Positions 22,426 through 31,208 of a stretch of 38,140 bases of DNA are shown here, one piece after another (the first letter of the stretch is position 1; the number at the start of each line of letters is the position of its first letter). A program made the translations under genes and the position numbers. The notes beneath the pieces were generated by a model, which worked only from the letters and a program-made list of their open reading frames with translations, had not been told where the DNA came from and searched no databases. Source of the stretch: an uncultured Burkholderiales bacterium. GTDB lineage: Bacteria > Pseudomonadota > Gammaproteobacteria > Burkholderiales > Burkholderiaceae_C. Where the stretch lies: contig CAISPG010000088.1 of the NCBI GenBank assembly GCA_903887325.1, forward strand, positions 1 to 38,140. Direction: 5' to 3'.

Positions 22426-23212
22426 TATTTCTTATGACAAACACGGCGATGTGAGACTGATCACCATCAACCGGGCGGACAAAATGAATTCGCTGGACTT
22501 TGCGGCCAACGATGAATTGGTGGCCATCTGGCATGAGTTTGACCAGGATGACCATGCCCGAGTTGCCGTCATCACCGGGGCCGGTGAGCAGTCTTTTTGT
22601 GCCGGTGCTGATTTGAAAACCTACACCTTGAATTTCGCACAAGCACCCGCGCCTGAATTCCGCAACCGCTTCACCAACGGCCCTGGCTTTGGCGGCATCA
22701 CCCGCAACCTTGACATCGACAAACCCATACTTGCTGCGGTGAATGGTTTTGCCATCTCCGGCGGCTTTGAATTGGCCTTGGCTTGTGATTTGCGGTTTTG
22801 CTCAGTCAACGCAGAGTTTGCGCTGCAAGATGCCAAATGGGGCTTTCATGCCTGCGACGGCGGCTTGATCCGTTTGCCGCAAATTGTGGGCATGGGCCAC
22901 GCCATGGAAATCATCTTGTCAGGCGAGCGTGTCAATGCAGAGCATGCATACCGCATAGGTCTGGTCAACCGTGTCTATGAGCAAAACGAGTTGTTGGCCA
23001 AAACCATGGACTACGCGCAGATGCTGTCTAGCCGTGCGCCACTGTCGCAGCGGTTTGCCAAAGAAGTGGTGCGCCGCTCTGTGGGCATGCACATGTCAGA
23101 GGCGCTTCAATGGGAATCACGTTCATTCAGAGACGTGGCATTCACTGAAGATTTGAAAGAAGGTTTGGCTTCGTTCAAAGAACGCAGATCAGCGCAATTC
23201 AAGGGACGTTGA
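22418..23212 (+). CDS. Enoyl-CoA hydratase/isomerase family protein (crotonase)
   Basis: This 264-residue crotonase is the last gene of the operon. Oxyanion-hole strands SFCAGADLK (59-67) and NGFAISGGFELALACD (109-124) are intact and Glu118 is present. At the second catalytic position, where hydratases have Glu, the sequence reads FALQDAKWG with Asp138. This may mean altered acid-base chemistry (isomerase, lyase, hydrolase) or a functional substitution. The ATG at 22418 follows AAGGTGG and overlaps the DUF35 gene by 8 bases; the frame is open further upstream but only within that gene. It presumably prepares the acyl-CoA for the thiolase/DUF35 complex. Confidence 0.9.
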   Translation: MADISYDKHGDVRLITINRADKMNSLDFAANDELVAIWHEFDQDDHARVAVITGAGEQSFCAGADLKTYTLNFAQAPAPEFRNRFTNGPGFGGITRNLDIDKPILAAVNGFAISGGFELALACDLRFCSVNAEFALQDAKWGFHACDGGLIRLPQIVGMGHAMEIILSGERVNAEHAYRIGLVNRVYEQNELLAKTMDYAQMLSSRAPLSQRFAKEVVRRSVGMHMSEALQWESRSFRDVAFTEDLKEGLASFKERRSAQFKGR

Positions 23213-23229
23213 TTCGTCCCTTGAATTGC
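23194..23229. terminator. Perfect 15-bp hairpin between convergent operons
   Basis: GCAATTCAAGGGACG (23194-23208) and its exact complement (23215-23229) flank a 6-nt loop that contains the crotonase stop codon (23210-23212). The MFS gene on the other strand stops one base past the right arm. No T-run follows on either side, so it may act as a bidirectional terminator with Rho or as a 3'-end stabiliser for both transcripts. Confidence 0.65.
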
Positions 23230-23230
23230 A

Positions 23231-24499
23231 TCATGCCTTGGTCAGATAACTTTGCCGCATTGGTTTGAGAACCAGAATAGCCAACAAAGCTGTCAGAAAA
23301 TTTGCCGCGATCGCAGTGACAAAAACCGGAGTCCAACTGCCGCTGCTTTGGAACATCAAGGCTGCCAATGGGCCGCCCAAAATTGCACCAATACCTGCGC
23401 CCGCATACAAAAAGCCATAGTTTGTAGATGCAAATTTCGAACCAAAAGTGTCGGTCAATGTGGAGGGGAACAGCGAAAATATTTCACCCCAACCGAAGAA
23501 AACTATACCGGACAAGAGGACAAACAACACCGGGTTGCTGCTGGTTAAAAACCAAACTGTCATTGCTACACCTTCTAGTGCGAAGGCAATCAGCATGGTG
23601 TTCTCACGGCCAATCTTGTCGGAAATCCATCCGAAAAACGGTCGGGTTAAACCGTTCATCACTCGATCTATGGTCATGGCCAGTGGCAAGGCCGCCATAC
23701 CGAAGACAGTGGCATCGGTGATACCAAAGTCCTTGGCGAACGCACCCATTTGAGACACCACCATCAGCCCGGAAGTTGACATCATGGTCATCATCAGAAA
23801 CATGATCCAGAAGATAGGTTGACGCAACAACTGCGACGGACCAATATCAGGAATATGCGACACAGGTAAATCTGAGTGAACTGAAGCTTGGTAATCCGGC
23901 GGCGGCGTTTTCAATACCCAGGCGCACGCAATGCCTACGATGGCAAAAATAATTCCGAATGTGGCAAGTGTGGTTTCCAAACCTACCGATGCCAAACTGT
24001 TGGCCACAGGAAAGGTAGTTAAGGATGCGCCCATGCCATAGCCAGAGGCTGCAATGCCTGCAGCCAATCCCCTTCGGTCAGGAAACCACTTGACCATCAA
24101 GCCGACAATGCCGATATACACAATGCCTGTTCCTACACCGGCAAACAAACCATAAGTCAGGTACAGACTGAGCAATGAAGTGGAATACGCGCCAATGACC
24201 CAGCTTGCACCCACTAGCACAGCTCCCAAAGACACCAGTTTTTTGATGCCAAAGCGTTCAATCAAGTATCCGCCTACAGGAGACAGAAAACATTGCAAAC
24301 CCACGACGATGGAGAACACCACTTGCACCTGTGCCAAGCTCGCGTCCAACTTAAGCATAAAAGGTTTGGTCAACAGAGCCCATACGTATTGGGGGCTGGC
24401 AATCGAGACCATGCAAATCACGCCAATAGCCAGCTGTGCCCAACGGTTGGGCAATGCGCTGCCAAGGCTGTCTGAGACAGCAGTTCGAGGAGTTGTCAT
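23231..24499 (-). CDS. MFS transporter, oxalate/formate antiporter (OxlT)-like
   Basis: The 422-residue protein has about twelve hydrophobic segments and MFS loop motifs: GGYLIERFGIKKL between helices 2 and 3 and WFPDRRGLAAGIAASGYGMG after helix 4, which is typical of the OxlT/monocarboxylate group. In the second half, GWISDKIGRENTM is the matching inter-helix loop. It probably moves a small carboxylate across the inner membrane. It lies 30 bases after the amidase gene on the same strand, so it could import or export the acid linked to that amidase or to the IorAB reaction. Substrate unknown. Confidence 0.88.
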   Translation of the reverse strand: MTTPRTAVSDSLGSALPNRWAQLAIGVICMVSIASPQYVWALLTKPFMLKLDASLAQVQVVFSIVVGLQCFLSPVGGYLIERFGIKKLVSLGAVLVGASWVIGAYSTSLLSLYLTYGLFAGVGTGIVYIGIVGLMVKWFPDRRGLAAGIAASGYGMGASLTTFPVANSLASVGLETTLATFGIIFAIVGIACAWVLKTPPPDYQASVHSDLPVSHIPDIGPSQLLRQPIFWIMFLMMTMMSTSGLMVVSQMGAFAKDFGITDATVFGMAALPLAMTIDRVMNGLTRPFFGWISDKIGRENTMLIAFALEGVAMTVWFLTSSNPVLFVLLSGIVFFGWGEIFSLFPSTLTDTFGSKFASTNYGFLYAGAGIGAILGGPLAALMFQSSGSWTPVFVTAIAANFLTALLAILVLKPMRQSYLTKA

Positions 24500-24529
24500 T
24501 CGGAGATCCTAGTCAGAAATTCAAAAGTA

Positions 24530-25936
24530 TCAGTTGCTCGGTTGGAATTCAGGCATCACAAACGGTTGCACCGACTCATAGGCACGCGCGGCGCGCAACA
24601 CCTTGGCGTCTGCATATTTGCCGCCAACCAATTGCATGGCCACCGGCAAGCCATCCACAAAACCGCAGGGCACGGTGGCGGTTGGTTGTTGCGTCAGATT
24701 GAACGGGTAAGTGAACGGAGACCATTCCCACCAGCGTTTGCGCGGACCGCCCGGCGGTACTTCGTGACCGACTTCAAACGCGGTGATCGGCATTTGCGGT
24801 GTGATCAGCAAGTCGTAGGTCTGGTGCAACTGGTTCATGCGCCGTCCCAGAATTTCACGATCGCGTTCTATGCGGCGGTATTGCAAAGCTGAGAGGCCAA
24901 AGCCCGGCTCGGCCAAGGCCAGCATGGCGGGCTCAACCAAAGCACGTTGCGCGTCTGACATGGGTTCAATCGCTAAGGCGAGTGCCACGGCCCACAGCGG
25001 TTGCATGATGCTGATCGGGTCTTGCAAGCCCAACTCAATGGTGTCTACTTGCGCGCCCAGCGAAAGAAACACATCCAGCTGTTTTTCAATGGCACTTGCC
25101 ACTGCGCTGTCCACATTGGCAAAGCCCATGTCCGGGCTGTAGGCGATGCGCCAACCGCGCACGCCGTCGTTCAAGCCAGTCTGCACATCCATGCCCGGCA
25201 TGGGTGTGTGGTACCAATCACGCGCATCGGGCGCGGCGATCACGGTTTGCATCAAAGCGGCATCGGCCACGTTGCGGGTGATGGGGCCTTGGTGCCACAA
25301 ACTCAGTGCGGGCGAATGGGGATGCACCGGCACCAGCCCCCAAGTGGATTTGAATCCGAACACGCCGCAAAACGCCGACGGTATACGGATAGAGCCGCCG
25401 CCGTCGGTAGCGATATGCATGGGGCCGACGTTCAAGGCTGCCGCCGCCGCCGCGCCGCCGCTGCTGCCGCCGGTGGTCATGGCCGGGTTCCAGGGGTTGC
25501 GGGTAATGCCGCTCAAGGCGCTGTCGGTCACGCCTTTCCAACCAAATTCAGGCGTGGTGGTTTTGCCGATGATGATGGCACCGTGCTCTCGCATGCGAGC
25601 CACAGGCGGGCCGTCTTCTGTCCATGCTTGGTTCGGGTCTATGGTCAATGAGCCGCGCAAGGTCGGCCAGTCTTTGGCCAGAATCAAATCTTTGACCGTG
25701 GTGGGAATGCCGTCCACCAAACCTGCGGGTTGGCCTGTGAGCCAACGTTGTTCGCTGGCACGTGCCGCTTCCATGGCGCGTTCTTCGTCGTGGACACAAA
25801 ACAGATTGAACACTGGATCGACTTCAGCGATGCGCTGAAACACCTGCTGCGTGACTTCCACCGGAGAAGCCTCGCGCGTGCGGTAAAGCTCAAGCAAACG
25901 CGTTGCCGACAGGGAGAGCAAATCGTTCTTCACCAT
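24530..25936 (-). CDS. Amidase signature family hydrolase (third copy)
   Basis: A 468-residue amidase with triad Lys82 (TTVKDL), Ser158 (GGSSGGAAAA) and Ser182 (TDGGGSIRIPSAFCG). The SPVEVTQQVFQRI N-terminus and PFTYPFNLTQQPTATVPCG C-terminal region are typical of the broad AmdA/GatA-like group. ATG at 25936 follows a weak GGAA; an upstream TTG (25969) would start inside a 14-base palindrome and is less likely. It lies between the IorB gene, with a hairpin-rich gap, and the OxlT-like transporter. Since molybdenum hydroxylases turn N-heterocycles into lactams, an amide-opening role after IorAB is conceivable, but unproven. Confidence 0.9.
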   Translation of the reverse strand: MVKNDLLSLSATRLLELYRTREASPVEVTQQVFQRIAEVDPVFNLFCVHDEERAMEAARASEQRWLTGQPAGLVDGIPTTVKDLILAKDWPTLRGSLTIDPNQAWTEDGPPVARMREHGAIIIGKTTTPEFGWKGVTDSALSGITRNPWNPAMTTGGSSGGAAAAAALNVGPMHIATDGGGSIRIPSAFCGVFGFKSTWGLVPVHPHSPALSLWHQGPITRNVADAALMQTVIAAPDARDWYHTPMPGMDVQTGLNDGVRGWRIAYSPDMGFANVDSAVASAIEKQLDVFLSLGAQVDTIELGLQDPISIMQPLWAVALALAIEPMSDAQRALVEPAMLALAEPGFGLSALQYRRIERDREILGRRMNQLHQTYDLLITPQMPITAFEVGHEVPPGGPRKRWWEWSPFTYPFNLTQQPTATVPCGFVDGLPVAMQLVGGKYADAKVLRAARAYESVQPFVMPEFQPSN

Positions 25937-25960
25937 AATTTTTCCAAGGCAATGCGACTC

Positions 25961-25974
25961 CGGTTGCAACCGGT
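25961..25974. promoter_or_regulatory. Perfect 14-bp palindrome upstream of the amidase gene
   Basis: CCGGTTGCAACCGG is fully self-complementary and lies 25-38 bases before the amidase ATG, followed on the minus-strand upstream side by an AT-rich AATAAATAAATAAAAA stretch. The position fits an operator; no cognate regulator is identified. Confidence 0.4.
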
Positions 25975-26004
25975 TTTTATTTATTTATTCAATCAAATCG
26001 GAGA

Positions 26005-26060
26005 ACACCTCTGCGCTGTTGCCAGGCAGAGGTGTGTGTCACAAGCGCTTAAAGCGCTTG
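26005..26060. terminator. Two tandem hairpins behind iorB
   Basis: ACACCTCTGC (26005-26014) pairs perfectly with GCAGAGGTGT (26026-26035), and CAAGCGCTT (26042-26050) with AAGCGCTTG (26052-26060). Both lie in the 130-base gap between iorB and the amidase gene. On the minus strand an AT-rich stretch, but no clean T-run, follows. They probably limit read-through from iorB or protect its 3' end. Confidence 0.5.
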
Positions 26061-26066
26061 AAAGCC

Positions 26067-28505
26067 TCAGGCCTTTTTGTTGCGAATGCCTTCCAGCAAA
26101 GTCGCAGCATGCAATGGCATGTGACGCACGCGCACCCCAGTGGCTTTGAAGATGGCGTTGGCAACCGCAGGCGCCACCGTGGTCGATGCAGGTTCGCCGA
26201 CACCGGAAGGATGGTGTTCGGACGGCACCAGGTGCACATCGATTTGGGGTATGTCGGCCAGGCGGATGGGGCGGTAAGTGTCGAAGTTGGTTTCGGCAAA
26301 CGCACCGTCTTTCAAAGTGATCTGCTCTTGCATGATCTGGCTGGCACCCCAGAGCGCAGACGCTCTGATTTGTGCGTCCACGTTGACCGGGTTGACAATA
26401 GTGCCGCAGTCCATGGCAATCGTCAGGCGGTTGATTTTGAAGATGCCTGTGGTTGGATCCACGGTGACCTCGGCCACAGTCGCCACCCAGGTCGGGCTTT
26501 GGCGTTCTTCAGCCGCAGTGACCGCCACGCCCATGGCCGTGTTCGGTGGCAACACCTTGGTGCCGTAACCGGCTTTACCGGCGGCGACGCGCAGGCAGTT
26601 GGCCAGACGCAAAGCGCCGCCGACCGTGGCTGACTCGTAAGGAATCCAAGAGTCTTCCTTGGCCCAAGGCAGAGAAATCCACAAGCGGTCCAGGTAGTAG
26701 TCGGACGGTGTGCCGGGCGCGTATCCGGTGTTGGGAATGCCACGGTTACCGCCTTTGCCGTTCAACATGGCCAGACGCATGTCCAGCGGGTCGCGACCAG
26801 CGGCGTGTGCAATCTCATCCAACATCGATTCAACGACAAAGATGTTGTACGAGTTGGACACGGTGCGCAGTGCACTGGCTTGTACCGCCCAAGTGGTTTT
26901 CTCGTGGTTCCAGGCACGCACGCGGTGGTTGGGCATGTCGTACCAGTGGTCGCTGCCGCCGATAGACCATTGGTCTATGTCTTGTTTCTTCTCGTCCCAA
27001 GAATCGAGCTGCAACCAATCAGAGCCATGCTTTTTGCCGACCGCAAATCGGTCGCCCATCCAGCCGGAAACGATGTCGTGGTTGACCGCGGTGAGTTGGC
27101 CGTTTTTCAGGCCGGCGCGCATGCGGTGGTAGGTGGGTGTGCGGGCAAAGCTGGTGGCGAAGGTGGTTTCGCGTGTTTGAATCAGCTTGACCGGACGGCC
27201 GACATCGTGGGCGCAATACGCAGCAGCCAAAATTTCGTCAAAGTCCTGCTTGCCGCCAAAGCCACCGCCCACCAGATGCTGATGGATATAGACCTTGGCT
27301 TCGATCTTCATGATCTTGGACAAGTAGGCCGACAAGGTCATGCGGGCAAACGACTGGCTTTGGTTACCGGTGTAGATGTGGCATTCATCACCCACAAATT
27401 GCGCGGTCGCATTCAAAGGTTCCATGGTGGCGTGAACCACCATTTCTGTCGTGTATTCCACGTCCAGCACTTTGTCCGCAGCCTTAAAGCCTTTGACCAC
27501 ATCGCCTTCGAGCACCCAGTTGGCACCCTTGCTTTCGTCCTTGGCCAAGGCTTTGTACTCAGCGCGCAGACCGGCTGAATCCAGGTTGGCGTAAGGGCCG
27601 CTGTCCCATTCCACTTTCAGCGCTTTGGCGGCTTTCATGGCGGTGGGGAAACGGTCGGCAATTGCTACCACCCAGCCTGTGCATTTACCGAAACCGTCGT
27701 TGACGATGACGGCCTTCACAAAGCCGGGGATTTTCTTGGCTTCGCTGTCGTCCACACTCAGCGCTTTGGACGCATAGCGTGTGCGCGGCATCACCAATGC
27801 GCCGTACACCATATTGGGCAAGAACACGTCCATGGCGTATTTGGCCGAGCCGTTGGTCTTGGCCGGGATGTCCAAAGCGGGAATGGATTTGCCAATGATT
27901 TTGTACGTACCGCGTGCTTTGAGCGGTATGTTTTTGAAATCGTTCGGGTAGGCGAACTGGCGGTTGATCTTGGCGCGTTGCAGGATTTCACCGTAGCTCA
28001 AAGACTTGCCCGACACAGAATCTGTCACGCGGCTGTTGGACGCGGTGCAGTTGCTGACAGACGCGCCGAGCAAACCGGCGGCGGCATCGATCAAGGCCAT
28101 GCGACCGGCGGCACCGGCGCGTGAAATGCGGTCGAACTCTGTCGTCATGCTGCCGCTGTTGACGGTGTAGGCCAAGCCGTAAATAGCGAAGTTCTCCACG
28201 CTTTCCAAGGGAGAGTCCAAGCGCACGTCTTCCCATTTCACTTCGAGTTCTTCGGCGATGACTTGCGCCAAACCGGTACCGATGTGCTGGCCCATTTCGG
28301 TTTTGACGATGTGCATGGTCACCTTGCTGTCGGGCGTGATGGTGAACCAAATGGACGGTGTGTAAGCCGAGGTGGCGATAGCCGCGTTGGCTTCGCCCAT
28401 CAAACCGGCGCCCAGGCCAATGCTGAAATACGCACCGCCTGCGGTGGCGACAGAGCGCACCAGGAAATTGCGGCGTGATTCGTTGTCGAGTGTGACTTTA
28501 GACAT
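26067..28505 (-). CDS. iorB: Molybdenum hydroxylase large subunit, IorB-like
   Basis: This 812-residue molybdopterin-binding subunit belongs to the aldehyde oxidase/xanthine dehydrogenase superfamily, IorB (isoquinoline 1-oxidoreductase beta) branch. SRRNFL at 10-15 with a following hydrophobic Ala/Gly stretch is a Tat signal, so the holoenzyme should be exported folded with its cofactor. The GGGFGGK loop that holds the molybdenum cofactor and the C-terminal GVGEPASTT with presumed active-site Glu771 are intact. A GGAGGT site 5 bases before the ATG lies inside iorA, and the genes overlap by 8 bases. Relatives hydroxylate N-heterocycles or oxidise aldehydes and pass electrons to cytochromes. 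No FAD subunit is present, as expected for this branch. Confidence 0.9.
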   Translation of the reverse strand: MSKVTLDNESRRNFLVRSVATAGGAYFSIGLGAGLMGEANAAIATSAYTPSIWFTITPDSKVTMHIVKTEMGQHIGTGLAQVIAEELEVKWEDVRLDSPLESVENFAIYGLAYTVNSGSMTTEFDRISRAGAAGRMALIDAAAGLLGASVSNCTASNSRVTDSVSGKSLSYGEILQRAKINRQFAYPNDFKNIPLKARGTYKIIGKSIPALDIPAKTNGSAKYAMDVFLPNMVYGALVMPRTRYASKALSVDDSEAKKIPGFVKAVIVNDGFGKCTGWVVAIADRFPTAMKAAKALKVEWDSGPYANLDSAGLRAEYKALAKDESKGANWVLEGDVVKGFKAADKVLDVEYTTEMVVHATMEPLNATAQFVGDECHIYTGNQSQSFARMTLSAYLSKIMKIEAKVYIHQHLVGGGFGGKQDFDEILAAAYCAHDVGRPVKLIQTRETTFATSFARTPTYHRMRAGLKNGQLTAVNHDIVSGWMGDRFAVGKKHGSDWLQLDSWDEKKQDIDQWSIGGSDHWYDMPNHRVRAWNHEKTTWAVQASALRTVSNSYNIFVVESMLDEIAHAAGRDPLDMRLAMLNGKGGNRGIPNTGYAPGTPSDYYLDRLWISLPWAKEDSWIPYESATVGGALRLANCLRVAAGKAGYGTKVLPPNTAMGVAVTAAEERQSPTWVATVAEVTVDPTTGIFKINRLTIAMDCGTIVNPVNVDAQIRASALWGASQIMQEQITLKDGAFAETNFDTYRPIRLADIPQIDVHLVPSEHHPSGVGEPASTTVAPAVANAIFKATGVRVRHMPLHAATLLEGIRNKKA

Positions 28506-28974
28506 TTTTAGCACCTCCGCGTGCGATTTCGGCAGCGCGCATGACGGCGCCGACAATGCGTGAATAAGTGGCGCAACGACAAATGTTGCCGTTCATTGCG
28601 TCAACGATTTCTTTTTCGGTCGGGTTCGGGTTGAGCGCCAGGAAAGCAGCGGCTTGCATGATCTGGCCCGATTGGCAGTACCCGCACTGCGGCACCTGGT
28701 GTTCGATCCAGGCTTGTTGCACTGCGTGCGTGTGGGTGGTGCTCAGGCCTTCGATGGTGGTGATTTGCGCATCAGCCGCCACGTCTTTGATTTGCACTTG
28801 GCATGAACGCACAGATTGACCGTTGATGTGTACGGTACAAGAACCGCACAAACCTTTGCCGCAGCCGAAGCGCGTGCCAGTCAGTCGTAAATCTTCCCTC
28901 AGCACCCAAAGCAAAGGGGTGTCGGGCGGGGCATCGGCAAAGTAACTTTGCCCGTTGATCGAATGTTGCGCCAT
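28498..28974 (-). CDS. iorA: Molybdenum hydroxylase [2Fe-2S] subunit, IorA-like
   Basis: The 158-residue small subunit carries two iron-sulfur clusters. The N-terminal plant-type ferredoxin domain has the ligands in CGKGLCGSC plus a later Cys, and the C-terminal domain has CGYCQSG and ICRC. It relays electrons from the molybdenum site of the IorB partner. The start at 28974 follows GAGGAA; a longer in-frame reading to 29055 adds residues not seen in the family. It has no signal of its own and would be co-exported with the Tat-tagged large subunit. Confidence 0.92.
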   Translation of the reverse strand: MAQHSINGQSYFADAPPDTPLLWVLREDLRLTGTRFGCGKGLCGSCTVHINGQSVRSCQVQIKDVAADAQITTIEGLSTTHTHAVQQAWIEHQVPQCGYCQSGQIMQAAAFLALNPNPTEKEIVDAMNGNICRCATYSRIVGAVMRAAEIARGGAKNV

Positions 28975-29096
28975 GGTGTTCCTCTGTGAAGTAAAGACTT
29001 GCAAGAAATCGGGGTCCGCCGGTTTGGTAGCCGGTGTCGTCCATTGTGGGAACACATGCCGTGCGGCGCATCAGGCAGAGAGATGAAATTAGGGCT

Positions 29097-29112
29097 GCCT
29101 CAAGGGTGAGGC
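29097..29112. other. Small hairpin in the gap between regulator and iorA genes
   Basis: GCCTCA (29097-29102) and TGAGGC (29107-29112) form a 6-bp stem in the 170-base gap between the response-regulator stop and the iorA start. No T-run follows. No convincing promoter for iorA could be found in this gap. Confidence 0.25.
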
Positions 29113-29144
29113 GGGGATCCCTCTAATGGGGGAGGGGGTAGACC

Positions 29145-29774
29145 CTAGAAATGCACCAAGCCACGCCTGGCCGCCAGCGCGGTCGCCTCTGCGCGGCTGG
29201 TCACATCGAGTTTGGCGAACAGGCTTTTGAGGTGGCTCTTGACCGTGGATTCGCTGATGTGCAGGCTCAGGCCTATGGCTTTGTTGCTCTTGCCCTCGGC
29301 CAGCAGTTGCAGGATTTGAATTTCCCGCTCGGTCGGCGTGCCTTCGCCGACGCGTTGCACCAGCTTGGCAGCGATCTTGGGTTGCAAATAACCTTCACCG
29401 GCTTTGACCGCGCGTATGCAGCGAAACAGTTCTTCGGGCTGCACGTCTTTGAGTAAATACGATTTCGCCCCGGCGCGCAAACACGAGTACACGTCTTCGT
29501 CATGGTCAAACGTGGTCAACACAATCACGGCGACCTTGGGGTCTTCGACGTGCATTTTGCGCAGCGCGTCCAAGCCGCCGAGCTCGGGCATGCGCAAGTC
29601 CATCAGCACCACATCGGGTTTGAGCTTGCGCCAAAGCTCTATGGCTTCGAGACCGTTACCGGCTTCGCCGACCACTTGGATACCGTCTTCCATATTGAGA
29701 ATAGCGACAAGTCCGCGCCGCACCAAAGACTGGTCGTCGGCGATCAGTACACGTATCGATTTAGATGAAGGCAT
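29145..29774 (-). CDS. NarL/LuxR-type response regulator
   Basis: The 209-residue protein has a receiver domain with the acidic pair Asp13/Asp14, phospho-acceptor Asp59 (VVLMDLRMP) and the SYLLKD lysine. A C-terminal LuxR helix-turn-helix follows (PTEREIQILQLLAEGKSNK, then ISESTVKSHLKSLFAKLDV). It should activate or repress transcription when phosphorylated by the kinase encoded just upstream (26-base gap). Its place at the end of the urt-fmd-amiE block suggests control of amide use, although iorAB, starting 170 bases downstream, is another possible target. All functional residues are present. Confidence 0.95.
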   Translation of the reverse strand: MPSSKSIRVLIADDQSLVRRGLVAILNMEDGIQVVGEAGNGLEAIELWRKLKPDVVLMDLRMPELGGLDALRKMHVEDPKVAVIVLTTFDHDEDVYSCLRAGAKSYLLKDVQPEELFRCIRAVKAGEGYLQPKIAAKLVQRVGEGTPTEREIQILQLLAEGKSNKAIGLSLHISESTVKSHLKSLFAKLDVTSRAEATALAARRGLVHF

Positions 29775-29800
29775 GGGTACGACTCTAACAGCGGGCGTTG

Positions 29801-31054
29801 TCAGTCCAGCGGCACCGACAACAGAATGCGTGTGCCCTGGCCCGGTCGACCTTGTATTTGCAAGCGTGCGCCTATGCGTTTGGCGCGTTCTTGCATGCCG
29901 ATCAAACCGAAGCCGTCATGTGCATCCGGTTTGAGCTCAAAGCCTAAGCCGTCGTCGCTGACCGACAAACTTAGGCTGTCTTTTTCATAAGCGAGTGTGA
30001 TTTGCACTTGTTCTGCTTGCGCGTGTTTCAGCACATTGGTGGTGGACTCTTGCGCGATGCGAATCATCTCGGTCCAGATTTCAGGCGAAATGGTGCGGGC
30101 TTCGCCTGTGCATTCGAACGTCGCTTGTACCGCACCGGTTTCTTGCAACAGTGCGGCCAGCGCCCGCAACTCGGTTTGTATGGAAGCATCGTCCGGCGGG
30201 TGCGGGCGCAGCGCTTGCACCGATTGGCGTGCTTCGGCCAGACCGTGTTGTGCCAGTTCGCGCGCGTGTTCTATGTGAACGGCGGCCAGTGCTTGATCGT
30301 CTTTTTTCAAAGCACGTGAGGAGGCTTCCAAGTTGACCACCACTCCTGTAAAGCCCTGGGCCAGCGTGTCGTGTATGTCGCGTGCAATGCGGTTGCGTTC
30401 TTCCAGTACAGCGCTTTGGCGAGCGGTTTCAGACAGCCGAGCCATTTGCATGGCGAGCGTGGCTTGTCCTGCCAGCGCCTCGGCCACCCGGATCTGGCTT
30501 TTCATGGTGTTGTGGTCGACGCGGGTGCTGCGTATGCAAATCCAACCCACGGTTTCTTGGCCCAGCACCATGGGCACGGTCAACAAAGATTTCACGCCCA
30601 GCGACATGATGTAGGCGCGGTTTTCGTCCGGCATACCGGCCACTTCGTAGCAGAGCAAATAAGTTTCAGCGCGCCGGTCGGGGAAGGTGGACAGCGGCAC
30701 ACCGCCTATGGGCGGCGGAAACAAGACCGCCGGGTGGCTGGAGTTGCGTGCGTTCACCATGTGGCCTTGCACGTATTCCAAATGCAAACGTGCGGTGCCG
30801 CTGGCTTGGTCGGGGAACCACAGCGTGCCGCCCACGGCTTCGAGTTGGTCGACCGTGGTTTTGAGCACGTGGCCGAGAAACGTATCCAAGGGAGAGTCGC
30901 TGGTCAGGATGTCCAGCGACTTGATCAACATGGCCGACTGGTCGCGCGCGAGTTCAGCGGCCAGTCGCCATTGGTCTATCTCGGCAAAGAGCGACTTGTT
31001 TTCCTGTTGCAGCCGCCAGAGTTGTTCCTGGCGACTGATGTCTGGTTGCAACAT
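29801..31054 (-). CDS. Cytosolic GAF-domain sensor histidine kinase (NarX/DesK type)
   Basis: A 417-residue kinase without membrane segments. An N-terminal coiled coil (about 5-40) leads into a GAF-like sensory domain (about 50-205), then a HisKA_3 dimerisation domain with phospho-accepting His228 (RDIHDTLAQG) and an ATPase domain with Asn340 (TTNVLKHA), DDGLGF at 367-372 and GFGLIGM at 381-387. AAGGA six bases before the ATG fixes the start; the frame is open about 90 codons further upstream without family similarity. Being soluble, it must sense an internal ligand or redox signal. It pairs with the adjacent NarL-type regulator. Confidence 0.93.
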   Translation of the reverse strand: MLQPDISRQEQLWRLQQENKSLFAEIDQWRLAAELARDQSAMLIKSLDILTSDSPLDTFLGHVLKTTVDQLEAVGGTLWFPDQASGTARLHLEYVQGHMVNARNSSHPAVLFPPPIGGVPLSTFPDRRAETYLLCYEVAGMPDENRAYIMSLGVKSLLTVPMVLGQETVGWICIRSTRVDHNTMKSQIRVAEALAGQATLAMQMARLSETARQSAVLEERNRIARDIHDTLAQGFTGVVVNLEASSRALKKDDQALAAVHIEHARELAQHGLAEARQSVQALRPHPPDDASIQTELRALAALLQETGAVQATFECTGEARTISPEIWTEMIRIAQESTTNVLKHAQAEQVQITLAYEKDSLSLSVSDDGLGFELKPDAHDGFGLIGMQERAKRIGARLQIQGRPGQGTRILLSVPLD

Positions 31055-31139
31055 GGATGATCCTTGGTGTGTGCTGCGGATCAGTTTAAAGCGCTTCAGG
31101 CAGCGCACGTCAAGTAACACAGGAGCCTTTAAATCCAAA

Positions 31140-31183
31140 GGGTCTGCCCGATGCCTGCCTTGCGCGCCACAGCAGACAGACCC
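31140..31183 (-). terminator. Possible terminator behind amiE
   Basis: GGGTCTG (read on the minus strand from 31183) and CAGACCC (31146-31140) pair over 7 bases with a 30-nt GC-rich loop that can fold further; TTTGGATTT follows. It lies 25 bases past the amiE stop in the 154-base gap before the kinase gene. The T-run is poor. Confidence 0.35.
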
Positions 31184-31208
31184 CTCTTCTTCTCCCCTTG
31201 TAAAGAGA

